Below are positions 1 through 6,533 of a DNA stretch of 50,581 bases, piece by piece; position 1 is the first letter of the stretch; every line of letters begins with the position of its first letter. A program made the position numbers and the translations under genes. The notes beneath the pieces were generated by a model, which saw only the letters and a program-made list of their open reading frames with translations, was not told the DNA's origin and did no database searches. This DNA is from Microcaldota archaeon. Its GTDB lineage: Archaea; Micrarchaeota; Micrarchaeia; Micrarchaeales; CABMGC01. The stretch spans positions 1 through 50,581 of the forward strand of contig JAGWGX010000005.1 in assembly GCA_028867145.1 (NCBI GenBank). The letters are read 5' to 3'.

Positions 1-154
1 GGATCAAGTTAGGGTCTCTCACAATTGAACTAAGCTGATCTACACCAAAGAAAACAGAAGCCGTTGCGGTAATCGCACCAAATGCCATGTTGGCACCGAA
101 TCCACGCTTCAGCTCGTAAAACGCATTCTTAATCTCAACACTTTTGAATTCCAT
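1..154 (-). CDS. Hypothetical protein, N-terminal fragment cut by window edge
   Basis: An open frame of 51 codons starts at the ATG on the minus strand ending at 154 and runs off the left edge without a stop. The peptide begins MEFKSVEIKNAFYELKRGFG and then becomes small and hydrophobic (AFGAITATASVFFGV), so it may be a membrane or amphipathic protein. A TATA-like box (TATAAATAAAG on the minus strand, about 170-180) sits about 22-25 bases upstream, which supports this start and a short or absent leader. The family is not recognisable from this fragment. Confidence 0.6.
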   Translation of the reverse strand, partial: MEFKSVEIKNAFYELKRGFGANMAFGAITATASVFFGVDQLSSIVRDPNLI

Positions 155-270
155 AGGGTTAAGTTCTTTTCTTTATTTATACGCCTTGCTCATTAATCGT
201 TTCCGAGGGGAAAGATTAGAAATACCAACTATTTCCTAGAAAAACTTGAAGCATTTGGTTCAAAGAGGCT

Positions 271-573
271 TTAGCCTCGGGGCTTGATTGGAATCAGTAT
301 CTTGAATTTTGCATCCGCGATTCCCTTTATTGCCTTTAGCTCTCTCATACTTGAGACTATCTCATTTTTGGGCCAGTTTGCAAGAACGGTCATAGGAAAG
401 GAGTAGAAGCCGCCATAGGAAAGGGACTCGACGCCCTTTATCTTGAGGACCTCTTTTTTGAGCCTTAGGTACTCGGCCTTGAGCTGCGGGATCTGGGATG
501 CCAGAGGGACTAACTCCGAGTTTTTTCCGGCAAGCTCTACAAGCACATGTTCTTTCTTTTTTATGCCAAGCAT
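271..573 (-). CDS. Hypothetical 100-residue protein
   Basis: A compact soluble protein of 100 residues with no membrane segment or cysteine. The first half is Lys/Glu/Leu rich and probably helical; the second half (GGFYSFPMTVLANWPKNEI, then SMRELKAIKGIADAKF) alternates like a small alpha/beta sandwich. The pattern 'mean distance between paired residues, then ending in a beta strand' recalls Lrp/AsnC-type RAM domains, but I see no decisive motif and do not assign it. A TATA-like GTAATAATAATC on the minus strand near 595-604 lies about 27 bases before the ATG and supports a leaderless start. Confidence 0.7.
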   Translation of the reverse strand: MLGIKKKEHVLVELAGKNSELVPLASQIPQLKAEYLRLKKEVLKIKGVESLSYGGFYSFPMTVLANWPKNEIVSSMRELKAIKGIADAKFKILIPIKPRG

Positions 574-633
574 GGTTGAGTGTTGGCAGTCAAGATTATT
601 ATTACTTTCCAGACTAAGAAATTTTTAGAAAAA

Positions 634-945
634 CTAGTTGGTTTTGGCTAACTTTAGGCTTAGTTTTCTTCTCTTTTTGATATGCGATGCATAATCAATT
701 TTAGAAGTCAACTTATAATTTTTAATCACAACTCGCGCCTGTATCGGCTTATTACAATTTTTGCATACTGTATGAATCCAGACTTTTCCATCCTTGATTA
801 AGGCGTCATCTGTTTCAGCCACTTGGCCAGGCTTGTAAGTGGACAGCACTCTGTCAAATGCCTTGGTTTGCCACTCATGGTGCTTCTCTATCTCACCGCA
901 GTTTGGGCACTTAAAAGAGAGCAGTACATAGTCAAACAGACCCAT
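634..945 (-). CDS. Small zinc-ribbon protein downstream of VapBC-like pair
   Basis: The 103-residue product carries two CxxC knuckles, C13/C16 (CPNC) and C61/C64 (CKNC), the usual spacing of a zinc ribbon, and a strongly basic tail (HIKKRRKLSLKLAK). The N-terminus MGLFDYV plus the later QTKAFDRVLSTYKPG resembles small phage and archaeal proteins that begin 'MGLFD' and contain an 'FQTKdL...LstY' block; this likeness is from memory and gives no function. It begins 4 bases after the stop of the PIN-domain toxin gene and is very likely in the same transcript. It could be a third component of the toxin-antitoxin operon or simply a hitchhiker. Confidence 0.75.
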   Translation of the reverse strand: MGLFDYVLLSFKCPNCGEIEKHHEWQTKAFDRVLSTYKPGQVAETDDALIKDGKVWIHTVCKNCNKPIQARVVIKNYKLTSKIDYASHIKKRRKLSLKLAKTN

Positions 946-949
946 CCTA

Positions 950-1375
950 TCACTTAAAAGGATTAATTACTTTAATGCCTTGAATCCCCCTGAAATCCCT
1001 CTCGTTCTCTGTAATTATCTTTGTTACATTGTTCTCCTTTAAGGTCTCAATAATAACCAAATCCCAAAAAGGAACGTTTGATTGCTCAAATCGCTCTGTG
1101 GCGCGACTAATTGTATCATGCGTATAATTTATCTTCTGCCATTTATCGGATTCAATTATTGCCTGGACTATGATTTTTGCGTTATGAGGGGTTACTTTCA
1201 GTTTCTTGGTTGCTGCGTTAAAGATCTCACCAAGTACCTGATTGGAGACAACACCAATTATCTCGTTATTTAAAACCTGTTTTATCAGATCTTGACAGAT
1301 CGCTCTCTTGGCAGGCTCGTTCGCATCAAATGCGTAGCATATCAAGTTTGCATCAAAAAATAATCTATCTTTCAT
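950..1375 (-). CDS. vapC: PIN-domain toxin, VapC-like
   Basis: PIN-domain proteins are metal-dependent ribonucleases; VapC toxins usually cut tRNA or other RNAs when not held by their antitoxin. The acidic residues expected for the active site are visible (numbering from the upstream Met at 1384): D11 in FFDANLICYAFD, E53 in NQVLGEIF, D108 in PFWDLVI, and a final acidic cluster TENERDF around 126-130. Length (about 141-144 residues) is typical. The gene overlaps the end of the upstream antitoxin gene. I place the start at the second ATG because AGGGATGA lies just before it; the ATG at 1384 is the alternative. Base composition is AT-rich relative to its neighbours, as often in mobile toxin-antitoxin loci. 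Confidence 0.85.
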   Translation of the reverse strand: MKDRLFFDANLICYAFDANEPAKRAICQDLIKQVLNNEIIGVVSNQVLGEIFNAATKKLKVTPHNAKIIVQAIIESDKWQKINYTHDTISRATERFEQSNVPFWDLVIIETLKENNVTKIITENERDFRGIQGIKVINPFK

Positions 1376-1601
1376 GGAGTTCATCCCTATCGAATTTCCA
1401 TTTCTTCATCTTGATACCAGTTTCTAAAAGTTTAAGGAACTGATTTTCGAGACCTTCTTTTTTCTTTCCAGACCATTCCTTCATCGCCTCCGCAAATGCC
1501 TTTCCCAGATATCCCTTTTTCTTTCCGTACTTGCGACTGGCCTGTTTCCTGAATTCGCTCTCTATTTGCTCCTCCACATTCACGGTAATTGTCTTGGACA
1601 T
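1365..1601 (-). CDS. vapB: Antitoxin partner of the PIN toxin
   Basis: A 78-residue protein starting MSKTITVNVEEQIESEF. The beta strand-like start (SKTITVNV) followed by two helices (EEQIESEFRKQASRKYG, then LGKAFAEAMKEWS) fits a ribbon-helix-helix DNA-binding domain, and the charged C-terminal part (KKWKFDRDELHER) would wrap the toxin. It precedes and overlaps the PIN gene, the standard antitoxin-first order. A longer frame runs up to 1673, but the ATG at 1601 is preferred: it has GAGG immediately upstream and a strong TATA box 30 bases upstream, while the extra residues look like translated promoter. The antitoxin would repress its own promoter. Confidence 0.75.
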   Translation of the reverse strand: MSKTITVNVEEQIESEFRKQASRKYGKKKGYLGKAFAEAMKEWSGKKKEGLENQFLKLLETGIKMKKWKFDRDELHER

Positions 1602-1623
1602 ATCCTCAGATGAATTTAGATGA

Positions 1624-1638
1624 TTTAAATATTTAAAT
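1624..1638 (-). promoter_or_regulatory. TATA promoter of the vapBC-like operon
   Basis: The minus strand reads ATTTAAATATTTAAA, a near-palindromic AT block centred about 30 bases before the antitoxin ATG at 1601. It fits an archaeal TATA box and, being symmetric, could also be the antitoxin's own operator. Confidence 0.55.
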
Positions 1639-1738
1639 GTTTCCTTTTTATAAATATTAGAAGAACTATACATAAACTCATTAAAGCGTATTTTGTGTTT
1701 TCTATTCTTAAACCCTCCGAAAAAAAATAGAATTTTTG

Positions 1739-2212
1739 CTAATCGTACCTTAGCGTCTTGAGAAAATGCCTTGCGTCCCGAACCCTGACGCCAGGGGAGC
1801 CCACCCAGGTCATATCAAGAAGCTCGTCGTGGACGACGGATATTCTCGACTTTTCAAATCCCTGCTCCTTTAGGAAACGCGCGACCTTCAGGCTGCCTGC
1901 CTCTTTTATAATTGAGGCATTGGCATTCATTGAGTCGACATATGCGATTATCTGCGCGTCGGAAATTATCTCGTTGATTCCTGCAACCGGCCTGGTGACC
2001 CCGTCGTGTATCCAAAGGTCGTAGTATGTCGCCCTCGTGCTTGGCCACTCGGATTTGACTGCTATCGCAGCGGCCCCGAACGGAACCCTTAGCGACTGCT
2101 CGCAAACAACCTTTAGTATCCGCACTGCGGCACAGTCCGCCTTTGTTGGGCCTAAGCTCTCGCCAAGCGACGCGCTTTTGGAAGCTTTAGATTTAGTTGC
2201 TGCCCCTTCCAT
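1739..2212 (-). CDS. Hypothetical 157-residue protein
   Basis: No recognised family. The first 30 residues are Ser/Lys/Ala rich and look disordered (SKASKSASLGESLG); the remainder is a mixed alpha/beta domain with strands VPFGAAAIAVKSEW, ISDAQIIAYVDS and a C-terminal helix ARHFLKTLRYD. A short core 'YYDLWIHDG' and 'VVHDELLDM' carry several acidic residues and His, but I cannot match them to a known active site. Start evidence is good: GAGGTG stands 7 bases before the ATG and a TATA-like ATTATAAAG lies near 2240-2250 on the minus strand, giving a short leader with a ribosome binding site. Confidence 0.7.
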   Translation of the reverse strand: MEGAATKSKASKSASLGESLGPTKADCAAVRILKVVCEQSLRVPFGAAAIAVKSEWPSTRATYYDLWIHDGVTRPVAGINEIISDAQIIAYVDSMNANASIIKEAGSLKVARFLKEQGFEKSRISVVHDELLDMTWVGSPGVRVRDARHFLKTLRYD

Positions 2213-2279
2213 ACTACCACACCTCTACTATGTCTCTCCGCTTTATAATGCTTTTTCATTCTACGTTTTCAAAATGAGC

Positions 2280-2696
2280 CTAAACTCTCCTGAGTTCATG
2301 CCCCTTTAGCAGCTCTAGCAACCTTTGACGCTCGCTGCTTTGCGGATTTGACCTCAGCATCGCATGGGCGATGTTGATTAGCTCCTTGTCGTATGCCCTT
2401 AACTCCTCAAAACAGAGTTGGTAATTTTGGACGTTTATTAAATTTCCCGAGCTGACGTGCTCCTTGAATTTCTTTGGGATCAAATGCTTGAGCTCGGGGC
2501 GATGCTTTAGGAGGGTCTGCGCATTTCCCTTCTGGCCCTCTGAGGCTACCTTGTCAAAGAGCGCCTCAAACATGAGCCTCTCGTCACGAAGGACTCCTGG
2601 CGGCACACTCTTCTCGCTTAGGAACTTTGTTATCTCCACATTTATTGCGCGAACCTCTACCGCGGACAAGACCTTGCTATTGTAGCCAAGCTCCAT
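2280..2696 (-). CDS. Hypothetical helical protein co-transcribed with nadM
   Basis: A 138-residue, mostly helical soluble protein (EVRAINVEITKFLSEK, ELRAYDKELINIAHAML, SSERQRLLELLKG). I do not recognise the family. Its ATG lies 3 bases beyond the TAG of the NMN adenylyltransferase gene, so both are almost certainly one transcript; whether it takes part in NAD metabolism is unknown. It has no cysteines suggestive of metal binding and no membrane segment. Confidence 0.7.
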   Translation of the reverse strand: MELGYNSKVLSAVEVRAINVEITKFLSEKSVPPGVLRDERLMFEALFDKVASEGQKGNAQTLLKHRPELKHLIPKKFKEHVSSGNLINVQNYQLCFEELRAYDKELINIAHAMLRSNPQSSERQRLLELLKGHELRRV

Positions 2697-2699
2697 TCC

Positions 2700-3227
2700 C
2701 TAACCTCTTTTTTGAAGCAGCGCCATTAGCGCCGAGTCGGAGCTCATTGCTATCACTCCCCTTGTGCCGCTTGGTAGATGCTTAGAGATATCCTTGCCTT
2801 CAAAGAGCATCTGGCGCATCTTGGTCCCTGACAAAATCTTGCGATCAATCTGCTTTATCTCCTCGACCTTCTTTCCCATGCGCCTCAAAAGCAGGCTCAT
2901 CTCATCATCGCTTGAATAGATAACATCGTACTTTGGGACTAGATAGTCAATGCACTCCATCCATTTCGGGTCGTTGTTGAAATCTGGGACAAAAAGTATC
3001 TTCAGCTTGCTTGCGACCTCATTGGAAACGGAGTTTAGGATCATCATCTTTCTCTCGAGCGCAGAGAACGGGTTTTTCTCATCCTTTTTATTGATGCTGC
3101 CGACCACGATGTATAGCACATCAACGTTTTGCGTTGACTGGTTCACCATCTCAAGGTGCCCGTTGTGAAAGGGCTGGAACCTGCCGATCAGGAGGCCTGC
3201 CCTTTTTTCCCTGTGACCAATCGCCAT
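2700..3227 (-). CDS. nadM: Nicotinamide-nucleotide adenylyltransferase (archaeal type)
   Basis: Joins NMN (or nicotinate mononucleotide) and ATP to give NAD(+) or its deamido form plus pyrophosphate, the last common step of NAD synthesis and salvage. The nucleotidyltransferase signature GRFQPFHNGH is at residues 15-24 (H21 and H24 are the HxGH histidines) and the second motif SGTKMR, equivalent to ISGTxIR, is at 133-138. Length (175) matches archaeal NadM. A TATA box (CTTAAATAGCC on the minus strand, about 3248-3258) lies about 27 bases before the ATG, so the message is probably leaderless. It heads a two-gene operon with the unknown helical protein at 2280-2696. Confidence 0.95.
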   Translation of the reverse strand: MAIGHREKRAGLLIGRFQPFHNGHLEMVNQSTQNVDVLYIVVGSINKKDEKNPFSALERKMMILNSVSNEVASKLKILFVPDFNNDPKWMECIDYLVPKYDVIYSSDDEMSLLLRRMGKKVEEIKQIDRKILSGTKMRQMLFEGKDISKHLPSGTRGVIAMSSDSALMALLQKRG

Positions 3228-3276
3228 ATCAAGGCATCTTCTTGCGGGCTATTTAAGGATAATTCATTCTTTGTAT

Positions 3277-3918
3277 TCAGAAAGTTGGGAACTTATCAGA
3301 GAGGAACTGTCCCCTCTTCTCAAGGTCCTCGATCCTAAGCATCAAGGAGATTGACGCGATCCTTGCGTAGTCCTGGTCCGCGAACTCCTTTTGCTCCGCC
3401 TCCGCCATCGCAAATATCGGCTTGCCAAGCTTGAGCGCAATCGACCCTGACTCAAAGGAAACCCAGAGCTCGTCTGGGCCGATGTTGCCGTGGTACAAAT
3501 TGAACTTGTTGTGTAGCCTCTCAATTGAGCTGCGAAGGTGATCTAGAGAGTAGCTTATTGAATAGTGCGATTCCGATTTCCCCCTCTGCGCTATTGGCTC
3601 GCGCGCTGCTACGTACTGAGAAAGCGATTTTTCGCCGCTACTTTCGGTTACAACCCCAATTACCCTCTCTTTCCTTCCATCGAAATCTGAAACCAGGTAA
3701 ATGGGAGGGACGACATGTCCCGGAGCGTACTTGTATATCTTGCTCCAATGCTCAACGTAAGCCTTTATCGCGGAGCTCTCGTCAAACCGAAGAAGCGAGC
3801 TGAATGATTTGCGGATTATCGGGCTGCCCTCAAGATGCTCAAAGGAGATGCTGGGATTTCTCTCCATCTTTGACCTAAGCTCATCGCGACTTATTGTCTG
3901 AAGTGAAACTTGCGCCAT
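3277..3918 (-). CDS. Protein-kinase-like (probable pseudokinase) protein
   Basis: A 213-residue protein whose C-terminal half follows the layout of a protein kinase C-lobe. A helix SSIERLHNKF is followed by LYHGNIGPDELWV, the place of the catalytic loop (HRDxxxxNxxx), but with HGN instead of HRD; then IALKLGKPIF stands where the DFG strand would be, with GKP in place of DFG; and FADQDYARIASISLMLR looks like the activation-segment end plus helix F with its Asp. Before this, VIGVVTES..EKSLSQYV resembles the hinge. The catalytic Asp, the metal-binding Asp and an N-lobe glycine loop with Lys are not seen, so an active kinase is unlikely. The frame extends to a TTG at 3933; the ATG at 3918 is preferred. 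It follows the gene at 3938-4360 closely and is probably co-transcribed. Confidence 0.6.
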   Translation of the reverse strand: MAQVSLQTISRDELRSKMERNPSISFEHLEGSPIIRKSFSSLLRFDESSAIKAYVEHWSKIYKYAPGHVVPPIYLVSDFDGRKERVIGVVTESSGEKSLSQYVAAREPIAQRGKSESHYSISYSLDHLRSSIERLHNKFNLYHGNIGPDELWVSFESGSIALKLGKPIFAMAEAEQKEFADQDYARIASISLMLRIEDLEKRGQFLSDKFPTF

Positions 3919-3937
3919 TGAACTCAGTCCCAAATAA

Positions 3938-4360
3938 TTACTGGTCGCGTTTGATTCCGCTCAGCGCCTCAAGTTTGACCGGGCCGTGTCTTGTGAAATC
4001 ATACCTCACGGTTGTGCCGAAGATCTTCCCAAGATCCTTAGTCAGGTTGTGCAGGTCGTCAGACTTGTGAAAAAGATCCTGATCATAAATTGTCACTTTC
4101 CAGTACTTTAGAATCCTGTCCTTGTTTTCCACAAGGTGCCCGATTGGGATTTTCGCCACGGCAAAGGTGTTCTCGACTCCATCCTTGACAAAAGTCTGGG
4201 TTACAAGCATCACTCTTTCCTTCTTGCTTGACTGGTCTAAGATTTTGTGAGGGGTGACAAATGAGAAGCCGTGCCTGGCTACTATGTCGCCGATCCTGTC
4301 AACCACATTGTCCTGCTTTGTCTGCAAAGCGGATTCCGCAACTATTTTCAAGCCCCCCAT
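3938..4360 (-). CDS. Hypothetical 140-residue protein upstream of pseudokinase
   Basis: A soluble alpha/beta protein with no recognised motif. It alternates strands (KERVMLVTQTFV, NTFAVAKIPIG, YWKVTIYD) and helices (VVDRIGDIVARHG, LHNLTKDLGKIF), and ends in a basic tail (SGIKRDQ). The gene has a good promoter: TATATTTAAAT on the minus strand near 4387-4397, about 30 bases before the ATG. The pseudokinase-like gene follows after about 20 bases, so the two are probably an operon and may work together. Confidence 0.7.
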   Translation of the reverse strand: MGGLKIVAESALQTKQDNVVDRIGDIVARHGFSFVTPHKILDQSSKKERVMLVTQTFVKDGVENTFAVAKIPIGHLVENKDRILKYWKVTIYDQDLFHKSDDLHNLTKDLGKIFGTTVRYDFTRHGPVKLEALSGIKRDQ

Positions 4361-4440
4361 GATACCAAGTATGAATCTTGGCTCAAGATTTAAATATACT
4401 TTTGATTGATTCGTTTATTCCCTTCTCTTTTCGGAAGTTT

Positions 4441-4989
4441 TTAGTCGGGAGGCGCCGGAAAGGAATCCCCGTACCTTTTCAGGGCGCCAAGTATCCTCTC
4501 CCTTGCGCTCTTCTTGGGCTCCATCGCCTCTATCCTTGCAAACTCGAGGCCCCGCTCGAAGTCCGCTGTTCGGTCGAGGAAGTTTTGGATGTGCCCCCAG
4601 TTCCTGTAGGGCTCTGCAACCCGATTTAGCATCCGATCGTGAACTCCGTCGTTGTAGCTTCTCCACAAATCGATTGCAACCTGCCTAATTTGGGAGGCCT
4701 GCAGCTCCGTTCCGTAAAGTACTTTTCCCATAGCCTCCTTCTCAACGAAAATCGCAGGGTAGCTTGAGTCACGGCCCAGCTCAAATTTGATCGTGCCGTT
4801 TATGTTCGCCTCCATCTTGAAGTGCGTTCCGAGGTAGTTGCCCTTGAAGAGCACCCCCAGCTTTCCAAAGCGCAAAGTCGCATCGTCAAAGCTATTAGAG
4901 CTCAGCCTAAATTCCCTTGAAAAGATCGCAGGCTCGCTTGCAGCCTCGCGATCTGATTTGTCTTTTCGGTTTTTTTCAAACACTTCCAT
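4441..4989 (-). CDS. Hypothetical 182-residue protein
   Basis: Unrecognised soluble protein. The middle (LRFGKLGVLFKGNYLGTHF, then ANINGTIKFELGR) is beta-rich, followed by a long helical part containing VAIDLWRSYNDGVHDRML and FLDRTADFERGLEFARIEAM, and a Pro-rich end (SFPAPPD). The open frame extends to 5037, but the upstream residues overlap a TATA-like TATATATACAAA centred near 5017, which is 28 bases before the ATG at 4989. That spacing fits a leaderless message starting at 4989 and is the reason for choosing this start. Confidence 0.7.
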   Translation of the reverse strand: MEVFEKNRKDKSDREAASEPAIFSREFRLSSNSFDDATLRFGKLGVLFKGNYLGTHFKMEANINGTIKFELGRDSSYPAIFVEKEAMGKVLYGTELQASQIRQVAIDLWRSYNDGVHDRMLNRVAEPYRNWGHIQNFLDRTADFERGLEFARIEAMEPKKSARERILGALKRYGDSFPAPPD

Positions 4990-5010
4990 CAAAAGGGAAA
5001 ATTGCCGGAC

Positions 5011-5023
5011 TTTGTATATATAG
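5011..5023 (-). promoter_or_regulatory. TATA box fixing the start at 4989
   Basis: TATATATACAAAG on the minus strand, centred about 28 bases upstream of the ATG at 4989. It lies inside the longer open frame to 5037 and argues against that longer start. Confidence 0.55.
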
Positions 5024-5055
5024 CTGCTCTGCAACATTGCAAATAGACGTATTTT

Positions 5056-5532
5056 TTAGCAGGTCGGAATTGCTGTCCCCATAGAGTTGCCCAATATGAG
5101 GTTTATTATTATCGGAGCGAGCACTGCAAGCAGCGCGACAGTAATTGCGCCAAGTACAAGCCCGATCCCATAGCCCTGATATGAGCCCTTTTGCGGAGGT
5201 GGAATTGCGTGCGCAATCGCGTAAATCACTCCCCCCAAGACAAAGAGAAGCAGGCTTAGCGCGTAGAGTACTTCGCGGATGAGAGAGTAAATCTTGCAAA
5301 GCTGCTCTGAAAGCGAGGGGGTAAGGTTGGGATTTGAGGTCTGGACGCAGACCACGTAGTTTGTGGGGCACTTTGAGAGGTCCTGCTGCGGCGTGCAGTA
5401 CTGCGGGCAGGAGGCGATGCTTGCGACCTGGCAGTTGGTCGCAAAGCTGCCGCAGTAGTTGTACTGAGCCTGCACCGTAATGGAAAGCAAAAGGGAAAAA
5501 AGAATCAGGAGATAAATTGGCAAACTTCGCAT
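5056..5532 (-). CDS. Small secreted/membrane protein, VirB2/TrbC-like layout
   Basis: The product (158 residues) starts MRSLPIYLLILFSLLLSITV, a clear signal peptide, followed by a Cys-rich segment with seven cysteines (for example SCPQYCTP, KCPTNYVVC) and then two membrane segments (VLYALSLLLFVLGGVIYAI and GLVLGAITVALLAVLAPIII) joined by a short Pro/Gly/Lys loop. Two membrane helices behind a signal peptide with a charged turn is the layout of VirB2/TrbC-type pilin subunits and of related archaeal small membrane proteins; this is a structural likeness, not a family match. The last residue of the protein is Cys. The frame extends to 5589, but the Met at 5532 gives the natural signal peptide. 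It follows the stalk-like gene by about 34 bases. Confidence 0.7.
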   Translation of the reverse strand: MRSLPIYLLILFSLLLSITVQAQYNYCGSFATNCQVASIASCPQYCTPQQDLSKCPTNYVVCVQTSNPNLTPSLSEQLCKIYSLIREVLYALSLLLFVLGGVIYAIAHAIPPPQKGSYQGYGIGLVLGAITVALLAVLAPIIINLILGNSMGTAIPTC

Positions 5533-5566
5533 TGTAACGAATAAGAGATGCAAAAACAGCTCTAAA

Positions 5567-6058
5567 TTACTTCTGCTGCGCGATTCCAAGCTGCTCGTTT
5601 AGGAAGGCAATCGCCTCAGCGGCGCTTACCTTGTCCTCCGGAACCCCGATTGTCTTGAGCACCTGCACAAGGTCCTCGACGGTTATCTCCCTTCCGACCG
5701 AGAGCAGGAAGTAGTAAGCATAGACATAGACCAGGTGCGATTTTATGTTCGCCTTGAAGATCGCGTCCAGCAGCTCGTCCTTTGGCTTGATCTTTAGGAG
5801 CTGCAGGCAGTTTATCATGTTCTCGCGGCTGATCTCCCTGCCCGTCAGGCTGAGGAAACCTGCGACATAAAGGTACGACGAAATCCCGTCATGTATGTGC
5901 GCCTTTATGTTCTCATCCCCAAGCGACCTTTTCAGCTCGCTGAGCAGCAGCGCGGTTGTTATCCTGCTCACCATCTCAACAGTCGCCGAGAGCCCGATGA
6001 AGATTGAGTTCGCGCTGGGCTCAAGCGTGCTTGGATGAGGAGTTAGGCCGGTTGGCAT
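5567..6058 (-). CDS. Tandem P1/L12-stalk-like domain protein
   Basis: A 163-residue protein containing two copies of a block that closely resembles the N-terminal dimerisation domain of archaeal ribosomal stalk protein P1 (typically YxYAALLLHxxGKEIxEENLxxVLxxxGV). Copy 1 spans about residues 61-104 (YLYVAGFLSLTGREISREN), copy 2 about 109-155 (VYVYAYYFLLSVGREITVED, then LVQVLKTIGVPEDKV). The acidic hinge and the phenylalanine-rich C-terminal tail that recruit elongation factors are missing, so it is not the canonical stalk protein. It might mimic stalk dimerisation or bind the stalk base protein P0; this is inference. The gene is followed closely by the VirB2-like membrane protein. Confidence 0.65.
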   Translation of the reverse strand: MPTGLTPHPSTLEPSANSIFIGLSATVEMVSRITTALLLSELKRSLGDENIKAHIHDGISSYLYVAGFLSLTGREISRENMINCLQLLKIKPKDELLDAIFKANIKSHLVYVYAYYFLLSVGREITVEDLVQVLKTIGVPEDKVSAAEAIAFLNEQLGIAQQK

Positions 6059-6097
6059 ATATGCACCAATTTATCGCAACTCTAAAGTTTATTAACC

Positions 6098-6406
6098 TTA
6101 TTGAGGCGCAAAAGCCTCGACCATCGAGAGCGCGAGTATCTCCGAGACGCTCCTCCTTGCCATCCTTATCACCTTTGCGCACTCGCACCCAGACGCCATC
6201 TCTAGAGCCTCGACTATCATCTGCCTGCTCTCCGGGAACTGCTTTGCGTACTCGCCCAGCTGCGAGACGAGGGCAACCGACTTGTTGTTGCAGATCGCCG
6301 CCGCGAGCTCCTCCCCGCCAATAGACTTCTCGAGGCCGCCCCCTGCGAGCATTGCCTCGATTCCCCATTCAGAGCTTGCGCTCTTCCATATTTGAATTCT
6401 CCCCAT
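6098..6406 (-). CDS. Hypothetical 102-residue helical protein
   Basis: A small helical protein with three cysteines (AAAICNNKS, GCECAK), no membrane segment and no recognised motif. An overlapping open frame (6021-6368) exists in another phase; this frame is preferred because GGTGGGGG stands directly before the ATG as a ribosome binding site, and a TATA-like CTTTATATATCAG lies near 6458-6470, giving a leader of about 30 bases. Composition of the translated product (Glu/Ala/Ser/Met, few Arg runs) also looks protein-like, unlike the Arg/Gly-rich alternative. Confidence 0.6.
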   Translation of the reverse strand: MGRIQIWKSASSEWGIEAMLAGGGLEKSIGGEELAAAICNNKSVALVSQLGEYAKQFPESRQMIVEALEMASGCECAKVIRMARRSVSEILALSMVEAFAPQ

Positions 6407-6533
6407 TTACCCCCACCGTAAACTTAACTGTTCCCCTTGTATCTCAATTTCTTTTTTCTGATATATAAAGCTTTCAAGGCTTCCAAGAATATCAAAGAAT
6501 TTGGATGGAATGGGCCCTATTTTCGCATAGGAA

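Noticed and set aside
1602-1673. Longer antitoxin start
   Set aside because: The added residues lie over the TATA box and AT-rich promoter.
6021-6368. Alternative frame overlapping the 102-residue gene
   Set aside because: Arg/Gly-rich product and no ribosome binding site, whereas 6098-6406 has GGTGGGGG and a TATA box.
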